Assembly: GCF_003047295.1 (NCBI RefSeq)
Contig: NZ_PZYZ01000008.1
Coordinates: 124,001-188,000 of the forward strand
Reading direction: 5' to 3'
Source of the DNA: Nocardioides sediminis
GTDB taxonomy: Bacteria; Actinomycetota; Actinomycetes; Propionibacteriales; Nocardioidaceae
DNA: 64,000 nt
The position numbers were made by a program, and so were the translations under genes. Every line of letters starts with the position of its first letter. Positions within the stretch are counted from its first letter, which is position 1. Below the pieces are notes generated by a model. That model did no database searches. It saw only the letters and a list, made by a program, of their open reading frames with translations, and had not been told where the DNA came from. Of this stretch, positions 50,026 to 58,006 are shown piece by piece.

Positions 50026-50905
50026 GGCGCTCGACCTCGGCCTCCGCCTCGGCGAGCGCCCGCGTGGTCGCTGCCGCCGCATCGTCCGCCTCGGCCCGCA
50101 CGTCCTCGGCGTCGGCGAGCTCGTCGTCGTTCTCCTCCATGTCCGCCTCGAGCTGCGCGATCCGGCCGCGCAGCTCGTCGACCTCGGACTGCAGCTGGAG
50201 GGAGCGCGCCTGCAGCTGCTCCACCTCGGCGGCCGACGCGGCGGCGGCCTCCCGGGCGGCCTCGTGCTCCCGGCGCGCGGTCGCCAGCCGCTCCTCGGCG
50301 GCCCGCAGGGCCTTGGTGTCGGCCTCCGGGTCCGGTACGACGCGCAGCTCGGGCCGCGGGGCCGGCTGCGCCTCGCGCGGCGCGGCCTCGAAGCCCAGCG
50401 CCTCGGGCACCGCGAGGGCGGGGGCGACGTCGACCTCGCCGACGCCGGTGGCCACCAGCGCGGCGACGAGCAGGCCGCTGCGCACGGCCCGGGCCGCACC
50501 CTCGTCGACCATCGCGGCGGTCAGCGTCGCCTCGACCTGGTCGGCGACGGCGGGGGTGACCTTGACGCCCTCCTCGCGGGCCAGCCCCCGCGCCTGCGTG
50601 GTGACGGCGGCGGTCAGCTGGCGACGCTGGCGGGTCAGCGCGCGCAGCTCCTCGCCGTCGAGGTTGGCCTGGGCCTCGCGGAGGGCGGTGCCCACCTGCA
50701 GGACCTGGTCCACCTGCGCCGCGTCGCGGCGTACGAGCAGGTTGACGACCCAGGCGGCCAGGGACGGCTTCCGCAGCGTCTTGATGCGCGACGCCAGCTC
50801 CTTGTCGGCCTTGTGCTCCTTGACCAGCGCGTCCCGCGCCGGGGTGAAGTCGCCCAACGGCAGCGCGTAGAGCCCGTCGGCGAGCTCGAGGAGCGGGTCG
50901 GTCAC
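50015..50905 (-). CDS. Coiled-coil protein of unknown function
   Basis: A 296-residue protein. Residues 1-150 are helical and rich in Ala, Leu, Arg and Glu (FTPARDALVKEHKADKELA, RIKTLRKPSLAAWVVNLLVRR), with a middle Pro/Ala/Glu linker near residue 185. Residues 200-296 form a strong heptad coiled coil (LQARSLQLQSEVDELRGRIAQLEADMEE) ending in acidic repeats. No family was recognised with confidence; similar proteins occur in Nocardioides-like genomes. Start GTG 50905 (VTDPLLELADG), seven bases after TAGGAT. Might act as a scaffold; this is inference. Confidence 0.62.
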   Translation of the reverse strand: MTDPLLELADGLYALPLGDFTPARDALVKEHKADKELASRIKTLRKPSLAAWVVNLLVRRDAAQVDQVLQVGTALREAQANLDGEELRALTRQRRQLTAAVTTQARGLAREEGVKVTPAVADQVEATLTAAMVDEGAARAVRSGLLVAALVATGVGEVDVAPALAVPEALGFEAAPREAQPAPRPELRVVPDPEADTKALRAAEERLATARREHEAAREAAAASAAEVEQLQARSLQLQSEVDELRGRIAQLEADMEENDDELADAEDVRAEADDAAAATTRALAEAEAEVERLSR

Positions 50906-51378
50906 ACCCGCGATCCTAGGAGCGCGTACTCCAGCTCCGTCGGGTGCGGCACCCACGGACACTCCTGCTCGACGCCGGTCGCCCGCCAGCCGAGCGTCTC
51001 GTAGAGGCGACGGGCCCGGTGGTTGTCGTCGAGCACCCACAGCCGGTGGGCGCCGTGCGCCACGGCCCGGGCGACGCCGGCCCGGGCGAGCCCGGTCCCC
51101 CACGCGTCGGGGTGGACGGCGAGGTGGCGCAGGCTGTCGCGGTCGTACGCCGCGAAGGCGAGCAGCCCGCCGTCCCCGTCGACGACCTCGACCACCACCT
51201 CCGGGTCGTCGAGCACCAGGGTCCAGCGGGCCAGCACGGCATCGTCGGGGAACGGGAACCTCTCGGCCGGGAACACGTGGGCGAGGCCGACGAGGTTGGC
51301 CGCCCGCTCCAGGTCGCGCAGCGGCCCCGCGTCGCCCGGGCCGGCCGCGCGCCAGGCCCGGTCAGTCGTCGTCGTCAT
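50902..51378 (-). CDS. GNAT-family N-acetyltransferase
   Basis: A 158-residue acetyltransferase. The acetyl-CoA motif is LAVHPDAWGTGLARAGVARAV (about residues 87-107), followed by RARRLYETLGW. Substrate unknown. Start ATG 51378 (MTTTTDRAWRAAG) overlaps the response-regulator 3' end by 17 bases. The four-base overlap of its end with the coiled-coil GTG (50902-50905) couples it to that gene, although the coiled-coil gene also has its own -10 (50913-50918). Confidence 0.82.
   Translation of the reverse strand: MTTTTDRAWRAAGPGDAGPLRDLERAANLVGLAHVFPAERFPFPDDAVLARWTLVLDDPEVVVEVVDGDGGLLAFAAYDRDSLRHLAVHPDAWGTGLARAGVARAVAHGAHRLWVLDDNHRARRLYETLGWRATGVEQECPWVPHPTELEYALLGSRV
50913..50918 (-). promoter_or_regulatory. 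-10 element of predicted leaderless coiled-coil gene promoter
   Basis: TAGGAT on the minus strand with a 7-base gap to the GTG at 50905. It lies inside the 3' end of the acetyltransferase gene. Confidence 0.45.
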
Positions 51379-52015
51379 CGTCGAGCCCGTGCGCGATGGC
51401 CCAGCGGGTCAGCTGGACGCGGTTGTTCATCTGCAGCTTGCGCAGCGTGTTGTGCACGTGGTTCTGCACCGTGCGGTGGGAGATGACGAGGCGTTCGGCG
51501 ATCTGCTTGTAGGACATCCCCTTGGCGACCATCTTGAGGATCTCGGTCTCCCGCTCGGTCAGCTCGCTGCGCGGGTCGTCGTCCGGCGGGCCCTCGGCCA
51601 TCCGGCGGAACTCTCCGAGGACCAGGCCCGCCAGGCCGGGCGTGAAGACGGTGTCGCCGGCGGCCACACGGCGTACGGCGTCGAGCAGCTCCTCGCGCGA
51701 CGCGCTCTTGACGAGGTAGCCGGTGGCGCCGGCCTTGACCGCCTCCAGCACGTCGGACTGCTCGCCCGAGGCCGAGAGGATGAGCACCCGCGCCGACGGG
51801 TCGTGCTGCAGGACCTGGGCGGTGACCTCCACCCCGTGGGGGCCGGGGATCTGCAGGTCGAGCACCACCACCTCGGGACGGGCGGCGGGGAACCGGGCCA
51901 GGGCCTGGTGACCGTCCGCGGCGACCGCCACCACCTCGAACCCGGCCGCCACCAGGTCCCGCTCCACCGCGTCGCGCCACATCGGGTGGTCGTCGACCAC
52001 CATCACCCTCGTCAT
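51362..52015 (-). CDS. NarL/FixJ-family response regulator (MacR-like)
   Basis: A 217-residue response regulator. The receiver domain has the acidic pair in MVVDDH, the phospho-acceptor Asp in VVVLDLQIPG (about residue 53) and a Lys in GYLVKSASREEL. The C-terminal LuxR helix-turn-helix is TERETEILKMVAKGMSYKQIAERLVISHRTVQNHVHNTLRKL. A run of six Asp ends the protein. The likely partner kinase (MacS-like, 54748-55908) is about 2.7 kb away, separated by a sortase operon on the other strand. Start ATG 52015, seven bases after a TAGGTT -10. Confidence 0.9.
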   Translation of the reverse strand: MTRVMVVDDHPMWRDAVERDLVAAGFEVVAVAADGHQALARFPAARPEVVVLDLQIPGPHGVEVTAQVLQHDPSARVLILSASGEQSDVLEAVKAGATGYLVKSASREELLDAVRRVAAGDTVFTPGLAGLVLGEFRRMAEGPPDDDPRSELTERETEILKMVAKGMSYKQIAERLVISHRTVQNHVHNTLRKLQMNNRVQLTRWAIAHGLDDDDDD

Positions 52016-52022
52016 GGGCGCG

Positions 52023-52028
52023 AACCTA
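52023..52028 (-). promoter_or_regulatory. -10 element of predicted leaderless response-regulator promoter
   Basis: TAGGTT on the minus strand with a 7-base gap to the ATG at 52015. Confidence 0.5.
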
Positions 52029-52142
52029 CCGCCGCCCGGGGGTCGCCGTTTACCTCATCGTGGGGTTGCCGGGCCGCAGGGGCGGTGGTGTCGTGTGGGC
52101 CGGGGCTCGGGACGCGGGCCGTCACCTGCCGGGGGCTCTGTG

Positions 52143-52913
52143 ATGAGACGTGCACTGTCGTTTGTCCTGGCCGCCTCGTCGGCCGCGCTCGTCCTCTCGC
52201 TCGGTCCGCCCGGTGGCGCGGTGACCGCACCGGCCGCACCTGCGCAGGTGATGGTCATCCAGGCGGTGCCGGGTGCGACGGTCGACGTCGCCGTTGACGG
52301 CCGCTCCGTGGCCACGGGAGCCGCGGTCGGCGACGTCCTCGGCCCGTTCGACCTGGCCCCCGGCAGCCACGAGGTGACGTTCAGCGGCGACGGCACGGAC
52401 GTCGCCTCCACGCTCGAGGTGGAGTCGGGGACCAGCACCGACGTGGTGCTGCACCTGCCGGCCGCCGTCGGCGGCGACCCCGTCGTCCACTCGTACGACG
52501 CCCCGACCGAGCCGATCGGCCCGGGCAAGGCCCGCGTGGTGCTCGCCCACACCGCCACCGTGGCGCCGGCCGACGTGCGGGTCGACGGGCAGACGGTCTT
52601 CACCAACATCGCCAACGGGGAGTTCGCCGAGGCGGACGTCCCCGCCGGCACCCACCGGGTGGCGCTGCTCCCGACCGGACGCACGTCCGACCCGATCCTC
52701 GGACCGCTCGACGTGCCGCTCGAGGCCCGGACGCTGTCGATGATCTACGCCTACGGAAACCCCCGCGACGGCTCGATGAACGTCATCGCGCACACCGCTC
52801 CCCTGGCGGCGGACGGGTCCGTGCAGCCGACGACCATCCGGACGGGCTCGGCGGGGCTGGCGGGGGCGCTCCCCGTCACCCCGTTCCTGCTGCACGACCC
52901 AACAGGCAGATGA
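52143..52913 (+). CDS. Secreted DUF4397 protein
   Basis: A 256-residue exported protein. Residues 1-35 are a signal peptide (FVLAASSAALVLSLG) and the rest contains two DUF4397-type beta-rich segments (VMVIQAVPGATVDVAVDGRSV, then VVLAHTATVAPADVRVDGQTVFTNI). The family is commonly encoded next to class F sortases, as here. No LPxTG or similar sorting motif or C-terminal membrane anchor is present, so it is unlikely to be a normal sortase substrate. ATG 52143 or the adjoining GTG 52140 are both possible. Its stop overlaps the sortase ATG. Confidence 0.85.
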   Translation: MRRALSFVLAASSAALVLSLGPPGGAVTAPAAPAQVMVIQAVPGATVDVAVDGRSVATGAAVGDVLGPFDLAPGSHEVTFSGDGTDVASTLEVESGTSTDVVLHLPAAVGGDPVVHSYDAPTEPIGPGKARVVLAHTATVAPADVRVDGQTVFTNIANGEFAEADVPAGTHRVALLPTGRTSDPILGPLDVPLEARTLSMIYAYGNPRDGSMNVIAHTAPLAADGSVQPTTIRTGSAGLAGALPVTPFLLHDPTGR

Positions 52914-53536
52914 GGGGGCGGGCGGTCGTGGTGGTCGCGCTGCTCGTGCTGACCGGCTGCTCGGCCCCGCACGAGCAGGGCCGGGACCCGGACCGACCGA
53001 CCGTCGTGACCACGGCCACCCCGTCCCCCGCGGCGCCCGCCCGACGGGCGTCCTCGGTGGTCCGGCCCCAGCGGCCGGTGGCGGTGCGGCTGCCGAGCGG
53101 CGCCGTCGTACCGGTCCGGCGGGCCGGGACGACCCGCACCGGCCTGCTCGACGTCCCCGCCGACACCCGCGCCGCCGGGTGGTGGACCGGCGGGTCGCGT
53201 GTCGGTGACCCCTTCGGGTCCACCCTCCTCGCCGCGCACGTGGACTCGCGCGCGCAGGGGCTCGGCCCGTTCGCCGAGCTGCTCGGGCTGCGTGGCGGTG
53301 AGCGGCTGCGGCTCGACTCCGCCGGGCTGACCCAGGACTTCGAGGTGCGCTCGTTGCGGCTGGTGCCGCAAGGCCCGCTGACCCGGCGCACCGGCCTCTT
53401 CGCCGCTGCGGGTCCCCGCCGCCTCGTGCTGGTGACGTGCGCGCCGCCCTACGTCGCGGATCGCGGTGGCTACCAGAACCTCGCGGTCGTCACGGCACGA
53501 CCGGTCATCGCTCCCACGCGGTCGGTCACCCGATGA
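52910..53536 (+). CDS. Class F sortase, predicted lipoprotein
   Basis: A 208-residue sortase. The N-terminus has a lipobox-like LVLTGCS (cysteine near residue 17), then a Pro/Thr/Ala-rich linker, and the class F catalytic domain. The catalytic His is in LLAAHVDSRAQG, the Cys in LVLVTCAPPY and the Arg near GGYQNLAVVTARPV. Most sortases have an N-terminal transmembrane anchor; this one may instead be lipid-anchored. ATG overlaps the DUF4397 stop by four bases and its own stop overlaps the next ATG, so the three-gene operon is tightly coupled. Substrates are not identified in the window. Confidence 0.88.
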   Translation: MRGRAVVVVALLVLTGCSAPHEQGRDPDRPTVVTTATPSPAAPARRASSVVRPQRPVAVRLPSGAVVPVRRAGTTRTGLLDVPADTRAAGWWTGGSRVGDPFGSTLLAAHVDSRAQGLGPFAELLGLRGGERLRLDSAGLTQDFEVRSLRLVPQGPLTRRTGLFAAAGPRRLVLVTCAPPYVADRGGYQNLAVVTARPVIAPTRSVTR

Positions 53537-54219
53537 TCGACCGGCACGGCACCTGGGCCTCACGGGTAGGGCTCGTCGGCCTCGCCCTGCTGCTCGGCGT
53601 CGCCGTGGCGCTCGTCCTGCTGGGGCTACGGTCCGAGCCCGACGACACGACGTCGGCGTCGCTCGCGGGCTCGGTCGCGATGGAACCGCCCCCGGAGCCG
53701 CTGGAGGACGACGCGACGTACGTCCGGACCACCGTGCTGCCGTCGGGCGAGCTGGAGGTGACGCACTGGATCGAGGCCTCCTCCGTGCTGCTCACCCTCG
53801 ACCTCTCCGTGCCCGCCGGCCCCGACGGGGTCGTGGCCCGCGACGTGCGGGTCGTCGCCGACGGCCACGAGGCGATCGGACCCGAGCGGATCACCGACGG
53901 GCGGGGCACCTACTCCTTCCTCGCCGCCGACTCGGTCCTGGTCACCTACCGGCTCGGGGGCGCGCTCGTGCGTAGCACGTCGGCCCCCGGGCGCGCGCTG
54001 GTCTCCATGTCGTCGCTGGAGGTCTCCTCGCGCGCCGCGGCGGAGCGCGCCACGCACGAGGTCTCTGCTCCCGAGGTGCTGTCCCTGGCCTGCGCCACGC
54101 CCGATGAGCCGGCCGAACCCCAACCGTGTGGAGCGCCCGACGCGGACGGGGGCTGGAGCGTCGACCTGGAGGACGGGAGCGTGCGCGACCGGGTCCTCGC
54201 GCAGGTCACCGTCGGGTGA
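53533..54219 (+). CDS. Single-pass membrane protein of the sortase operon
   Basis: A 228-residue protein with one N-terminal membrane helix (VGLVGLALLLGVAVALVLLGL, about residues 12-32) and an outer domain, predominantly beta by residue pattern, ending at VDLEDGSVRDRVLAQVTVG. Two cysteines (LACATPDE, QPCGAPD) could form a disulfide outside. No sorting signal. No family recognised. ATG 53533 overlaps the sortase stop. The consistent ATGA couplings suggest it acts with the sortase and DUF4397 protein as one surface system. Confidence 0.68.
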   Translation: MIDRHGTWASRVGLVGLALLLGVAVALVLLGLRSEPDDTTSASLAGSVAMEPPPEPLEDDATYVRTTVLPSGELEVTHWIEASSVLLTLDLSVPAGPDGVVARDVRVVADGHEAIGPERITDGRGTYSFLAADSVLVTYRLGGALVRSTSAPGRALVSMSSLEVSSRAAAERATHEVSAPEVLSLACATPDEPAEPQPCGAPDADGGWSVDLEDGSVRDRVLAQVTVG

Positions 54220-54232
54220 GGCGTCGAGTGAC

Positions 54233-54751
54233 TCAGTCCGGGGTCGGACGCACGTAGCGCCCCCGGCGGTGCACCAGCGGCTCGTCGTCGCTGCCGACGA
54301 CCACCTCGTCGAGGGAGCAGACGACCTCCAGGGACCAGCCCAGCAGCCGGACGTCGGTGACGGTGCAGGCCGCCCAGGTGCCCGCCGAGGCGAGCCGGGG
54401 TCCCGCGTCGGTCTGCTCCCACGTCGCGGCGGAGAAGGCCCCGCCGGGCGCGGGCATCAGGCCGGCGAACTGCTCGGCGAGGTCGCGGTGCTCCCACTCC
54501 AGCAGGTGCACGACGACCCGGTCACCGACGTCGAGCGCCTCGCCGAGCGAGGAGTCGGGGTCGAGCATGCCGACGACGAGCGGCGGCTCCCCGCCGACGA
54601 CGAGCATGGAGGAGACGGTCAGCCCGGCGCGCTCGCGGCCGGCGCCGGTGGTCCAGAGCCCCACGCGGGCCGACAGCCGGGCACGCAACCGGCGGAAGGC
54701 GTCGCGCGCTCCCTCGGGGTCGGCGAAGGGGTGGTCGGAGTGGATGGTCAC
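54233..54751 (-). CDS. Flavin reductase-like FMN-binding protein
   Basis: A 172-residue protein with a split beta-barrel flavin-binding fold: FRRLRARLSARVGLWTTGAG, GLTVSSMLVVGGEPPLVVGML and HLLEWEHRDLAEQFAG match the flavin reductase family, as does the closing PLVHRRGRYV. It would reduce or bind FMN. Start GTG at 54751 (VTIHSDHPFADPEG) overlaps the kinase stop by four bases (GTGA). It is therefore coupled to the sensor kinase, an unusual partner that could provide redox input; this is inference. Confidence 0.82.
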   Translation of the reverse strand: MTIHSDHPFADPEGARDAFRRLRARLSARVGLWTTGAGRERAGLTVSSMLVVGGEPPLVVGMLDPDSSLGEALDVGDRVVVHLLEWEHRDLAEQFAGLMPAPGGAFSAATWEQTDAGPRLASAGTWAACTVTDVRLLGWSLEVVCSLDEVVVGSDDEPLVHRRGRYVRPTPD

Positions 54752-55908
54752 GTCTCCCCCATCGGCACGGTCAGCTCCCACTCGGTACCCCAGGAGCCGG
54801 TCTCGACCCGGGCGCTGCCGCCGAGGTCGGCGAGCCTGCCCCGGATGGACTGCTCCACGCCGAGCCGCCCATCCCCCGCCGCCTCCTCGAGCCGGCCCGC
54901 CGGGATGCCCGGCCCGTCGTCGCGCACCGAGACGACCACGGCTCCTGGCACCGCGTCGAGCAGGACCCAGGCCGGGGCCTCGTCGGCGACGTGGGCGCGC
55001 ACGTTGTCCAGGCAGGCCGACACGGCGGCCACGACCTCCCGGGCCACGTGCTCCGGCACCGGCACCGGGGTCCCCGGGGTGGCGACGTCGACGCGGCCGG
55101 CGTGCGAGGTCCCGAGGCGCTCGAGCTCGCCGGCGAGGTCCAGCGTCGAGCCGGCCGGCGCGGTCACCGTGTCCTGCTGGCGGATCAGCGACCTCAGGCT
55201 GCGCTCCTGCTCGCCGGCGAGCCGACCGAGCTCGGCGAGGTCACCGCCGGCCTCACCCGCGCGCCGCTGCACGAGCGAGAGGACCTGCAGCACGCCGTCG
55301 TGGACCGCCCGCGCCAGGCGGGTGCGCTCCTCGGCCGCGGCGGCCGCCCGCTGGGCGGCGTCGCGCTCGACCGCCATCCGCTGGAGCGACTCGCACATGT
55401 AGCCGACGATCGGACCGCCGATCATCAGCAGGAAGACGTTGCCGTAGTTGCCCTGGTCGATCGTCTGGTCGACGGAGAGCCGGATGCCCAGGTCCGCCGC
55501 GGAGACCAGCACCGCCGCGGCGAGCCCGCCCTTCCAGTGCCAGTGGATCGCCCAGGCCAGCAGCGCCCCCATCACCCAGAAGCCGGGAATGGTGGCGTTG
55601 AAGTCCGGGCCCTTGGCGAGCGGCGTGAGGGCGATGGCGCCCACCGCGATGGCCAGGTCGACGCCCAGCAGCAGCGGCGTACGACGTCGCGCGTCGGCGT
55701 ACGCCCAGAGCGCGATGCCCGTCCACACGACCGCCACGCCCACGACCGCGGCGCCGAGCGCCGGGTCGTCGTAGTTGTCGCGCCGCCACAGGTTGAGGAC
55801 GACCATGTTGACCGTCACCACGACGCGCACCAGCGCGAGCGCCCGGTGCAGCTGGTCCTCGACGGCGACCGCGGCCCGTCCGTCGTCGGGCGTCGTGCTG
55901 GCGGTCAG
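54748..55908 (-). CDS. MacS-like sensor histidine kinase, probable CTG start
   Basis: A kinase of about 386 residues. An N-terminal cytoplasmic lead (VEDQLHRALALVRV) is followed by four to five membrane helices (residues about 25-165), then a dimerisation helix with phospho-acceptor His in RLARAVHDGVLQVLSL and an ATPase domain with DNVRAHV and RDDGPGIP. Domain order and the VEDQLHRAL opening match MacS (DUF5931-type). No ATG or GTG lies before that opening; a CTG at 55908 overlapping the acyltransferase stop (CTGA) is the best start, parallel to the ATGA overlaps elsewhere. Flavin reductase-like gene downstream is coupled. Confidence 0.82.
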   Translation of the reverse strand: MTASTTPDDGRAAVAVEDQLHRALALVRVVVTVNMVVLNLWRRDNYDDPALGAAVVGVAVVWTGIALWAYADARRRTPLLLGVDLAIAVGAIALTPLAKGPDFNATIPGFWVMGALLAWAIHWHWKGGLAAAVLVSAADLGIRLSVDQTIDQGNYGNVFLLMIGGPIVGYMCESLQRMAVERDAAQRAAAAAEERTRLARAVHDGVLQVLSLVQRRAGEAGGDLAELGRLAGEQERSLRSLIRQQDTVTAPAGSTLDLAGELERLGTSHAGRVDVATPGTPVPVPEHVAREVVAAVSACLDNVRAHVADEAPAWVLLDAVPGAVVVSVRDDGPGIPAGRLEEAAGDGRLGVEQSIRGRLADLGGSARVETGSWGTEWELTVPMGET

Positions 55909-56681
55909 GACGCCTGCCTGTGGGCGGTGTCCTTGGCGGCGTCGTTGGCAGCGTCCTTGGCGGCCAGCTCGCGAGCGGCGGCCTTGGCCTCGTCCTTGGC
56001 CTGCTCCTTGGCGAGCTCCTTGGCCTTGCTGGCGTACATGTCGACGTACTCCTGCTCGGAGAGCCGCATGATCTCGTACATGATCTCGTCGGTGATCGAG
56101 CGCAGGATGTAGCGGTCGTTCTCCATGCCCTCGTAGCGCGAGAAGTCGAGGGGCGGGCCGAAGCGCACGACCGGCCGGGTCCACTGGCCGAAGACCTTGC
56201 CGGTGGGGGCGACCACGTCGGTGCCGACGACCGCGCACGGGACCACGGGGGCGCCGGTCTCGAGGGCGAGGCGGGCGACGCCCGTCTTGCCGCGGTAGAG
56301 CTTGCCGTCGTGGGAGCGGGTGCCCTCGGGGTAGATGCCGAACAGCTCGCCCTGGTCGAGGATCTTCTTCGCGGACTTCATCGCCCCCTCGGCGGCGTTG
56401 GCGCCCGAGCGGTCGATGGGCACCTGGCCGGCGCCGGAGAAGAACTTCTTCTGGAACCAGCCCTTGATGCCCGGGGTGGTGAAGTACTCCGCCTTGGCCA
56501 CGAAGGTGACGCGCCGGCTCAGCGTCAACGGCATGAAGAGCCAGTCGGCGTAGGAGAGGTGGTTGCTCGCCAGGATCGCGGCGCCCTCCGCGGGCACGTT
56601 GTCCACGCCGTAGGCCTTGGGGCGGAACACCACGCGGAGGATCGGACCGAGCGCGATCGACTTCAGGAACCAATACAGCAC
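55905..56681 (-). CDS. 1-acylglycerol-3-phosphate acyltransferase-like (PlsC) protein
   Basis: A 258-residue acyltransferase. The catalytic HxxxxD is NHLSYAD, and the acyl-acceptor motif is YPEGTRSHDGKLYRGKTG. It begins with a membrane helix (MLYWFLKSIALGPILRVVF). The C-terminal 45 residues are a charged Ala/Lys/Glu helix with repeated AK(D/E) units (KAKELAKEQAKDEAKAA and onwards), absent from typical PlsC. GTG 56681 is six bases after TAGGCT. It probably acylates lysophosphatidate in phospholipid synthesis, but related enzymes vary. The kinase start overlaps its end. Confidence 0.86.
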   Translation of the reverse strand: MLYWFLKSIALGPILRVVFRPKAYGVDNVPAEGAAILASNHLSYADWLFMPLTLSRRVTFVAKAEYFTTPGIKGWFQKKFFSGAGQVPIDRSGANAAEGAMKSAKKILDQGELFGIYPEGTRSHDGKLYRGKTGVARLALETGAPVVPCAVVGTDVVAPTGKVFGQWTRPVVRFGPPLDFSRYEGMENDRYILRSITDEIMYEIMRLSEQEYVDMYASKAKELAKEQAKDEAKAAARELAAKDAANDAAKDTAHRQAS

Positions 56682-56687
56682 GGGGTG

Positions 56688-56693
56688 AGCCTA
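56688..56693 (-). promoter_or_regulatory. -10 element of predicted leaderless PlsC-like promoter
   Basis: TAGGCT on the minus strand with a 6-base gap to the GTG at 56681. Confidence 0.5.
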
Positions 56694-56743
56694 GCCCCGA
56701 AAGTCCCTCCTCGGGGTCCCCCTCGTGGGGCACACTTCCCCCC

Positions 56744-57565
56744 GTGAGGAATCCCCTGAACCGAGGCGGCGACGCCGCACCCGTCGAGCCCGTCGACCCC
56801 GAGGTGGCCCGGCCGCTGTCGGTCCCGGCCCGACCCGAGCTCACCGGCGGACGGCGCGTCGGCGTGCTGCTCCAGCACGGCTTCACCGGCTCGCCCTACT
56901 CCATGAAGCCGTGGGGCCGCGCGCTCGCGGAGCGGGGGTACGCCGTCGAGGTTCCGCTGCTCCCCGGCCACGGCACGTCGTGGGAGGACTGCAACACCGT
57001 CGGCTGGCAGGACTGGTACGCCGCGACGTCGGGGGCGTTCGCGAAGCTGCGGACCGAGAACGATGCGGTCGTCGTGTGCGGGCTGTCGATGGGTGGCTCC
57101 CTGGTGCTGCGCCTCGCGGCCGACCATCCGGACGCCGTGGCCGGCATCGTCCTGGTCAACCCGGCCGTCAACAGCACCCGGCTGGACGTGAAGGCGCTGC
57201 CCGTCCTCAAGCGCGTGGTCCCCTCGGTGCCCGGCATCGCCAACGACATCAAGAAGCCCGGCGTCGAGGAGCTCGGCTACTCCCGCACGCCGCTCAGGGC
57301 GGCCGACTCGATGATGCGCGAGGGATGGAAGCCCCTGCGCGGCCACCTGCCGCGCATCACCGCACCCCTGCTGCTCTTCAAGTCCACCGTCGACCGGGTG
57401 GTGGACCCCTCCTCGCTGGAGATCATCCGCAGTAACGTCTCCTCGCGGGACTTCACCGAGCGGATGCTCACCGAGAGCTACCACGTGGCCACCCTCGACA
57501 ACGACGCCGAGACGATCTTCGAGGAGTCCGCGGAGTTCATCGCAAGGGTTACCGTGGCTCCGTGA
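56744..57565 (+). CDS. Alpha/beta hydrolase, monoacylglycerol lipase/carboxylesterase type
   Basis: A 273-residue hydrolase. The nucleophile Ser is in CGLSMGGSL (GxSxG), the oxyanion region in LLQHGFTGSPYSMKP, and the His near ESYHVATLDNDAE. The LPGHGTSWEDCN motif is typical of the Est30-like carboxylesterase group. It may act on lipids released near the neighbouring acyltransferase. GTG 56744 lies seven bases after a looser CACACT -10. The end overlaps the next gene by four bases (GTGA). Confidence 0.88.
   Translation: MRNPLNRGGDAAPVEPVDPEVARPLSVPARPELTGGRRVGVLLQHGFTGSPYSMKPWGRALAERGYAVEVPLLPGHGTSWEDCNTVGWQDWYAATSGAFAKLRTENDAVVVCGLSMGGSLVLRLAADHPDAVAGIVLVNPAVNSTRLDVKALPVLKRVVPSVPGIANDIKKPGVEELGYSRTPLRAADSMMREGWKPLRGHLPRITAPLLLFKSTVDRVVDPSSLEIIRSNVSSRDFTERMLTESYHVATLDNDAETIFEESAEFIARVTVAP
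57550..57555 (+). promoter_or_regulatory. -10 element before the gene at 57562
   Basis: TACCGT with a 6-base gap to the GTG at 57562, inside the 3' end of the hydrolase gene. Confidence 0.4.
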
Positions 57566-57990
57566 GCGCAGGCGGTGACGACGAGCGGCGGACCCGCGAG
57601 GACGCGGCCTGGCGCGACATCGTCGACAACTACGGCGACCGTCCCGAGCTGGACGAGCCGCCGGCCGCCGTGGTCGAGGGGCCCATCGAGCGGCCGACCG
57701 AGTGGCGGGACGAGGAGCCCGAGCCCCGGGTCGTCGAGCCCGTGGACGAGGAGCGCTTCGTGCCGCCCCCGCCTCCCCCGCTGCCCCGCCCGGCACCTCG
57801 TCGCGCCCTCGCGTGGGCCGGCGTGTTCGGCGTACCGATCGTGATCCTGGTGTCCCTCGTCGCGTCCCTCGACCTGCCCTCCCTGCTCGACTACCTGCTG
57901 CTCGCGTGGTTCGTCGGCGGCTTCCTCTACCTCGTCGCGACGATGCCTCGGCACCCCCGCGAACCGTGGGACGACGGCTCGCGGATCTGA
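57562..57990 (+). CDS. Small two-helix membrane protein, unknown function
   Basis: A 142-residue protein. The first 80 residues are acidic and proline-rich (DAAWRDIVDNYGDRPELDEPP, RFVPPPPPPLPRPAP) and probably disordered in the cytoplasm. Two hydrophobic helices (about 82-104 and 106-128) and a short tail follow. Such Pro-tailed proteins are common next to esterase genes in actinobacteria. No family assigned. GTG 57562 overlaps the hydrolase stop; a -10 (TACCGT) also precedes it. Confidence 0.68.
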   Translation: MSAGGDDERRTREDAAWRDIVDNYGDRPELDEPPAAVVEGPIERPTEWRDEEPEPRVVEPVDEERFVPPPPPPLPRPAPRRALAWAGVFGVPIVILVSLVASLDLPSLLDYLLLAWFVGGFLYLVATMPRHPREPWDDGSRI

Positions 57991-58006
57991 GCCACAGGGC
58001 GGGCGC

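Noticed and set aside
48484..50499. A minus-strand frame of 671 codons antisense to glpK
   Set aside because: Shadow frame; glpK and the coiled-coil gene account for the coding signal.
52143..52913. DUF4397 protein as a sortase substrate
   Set aside because: No LPxTG-like motif, hydrophobic anchor or basic tail at the C-terminus.
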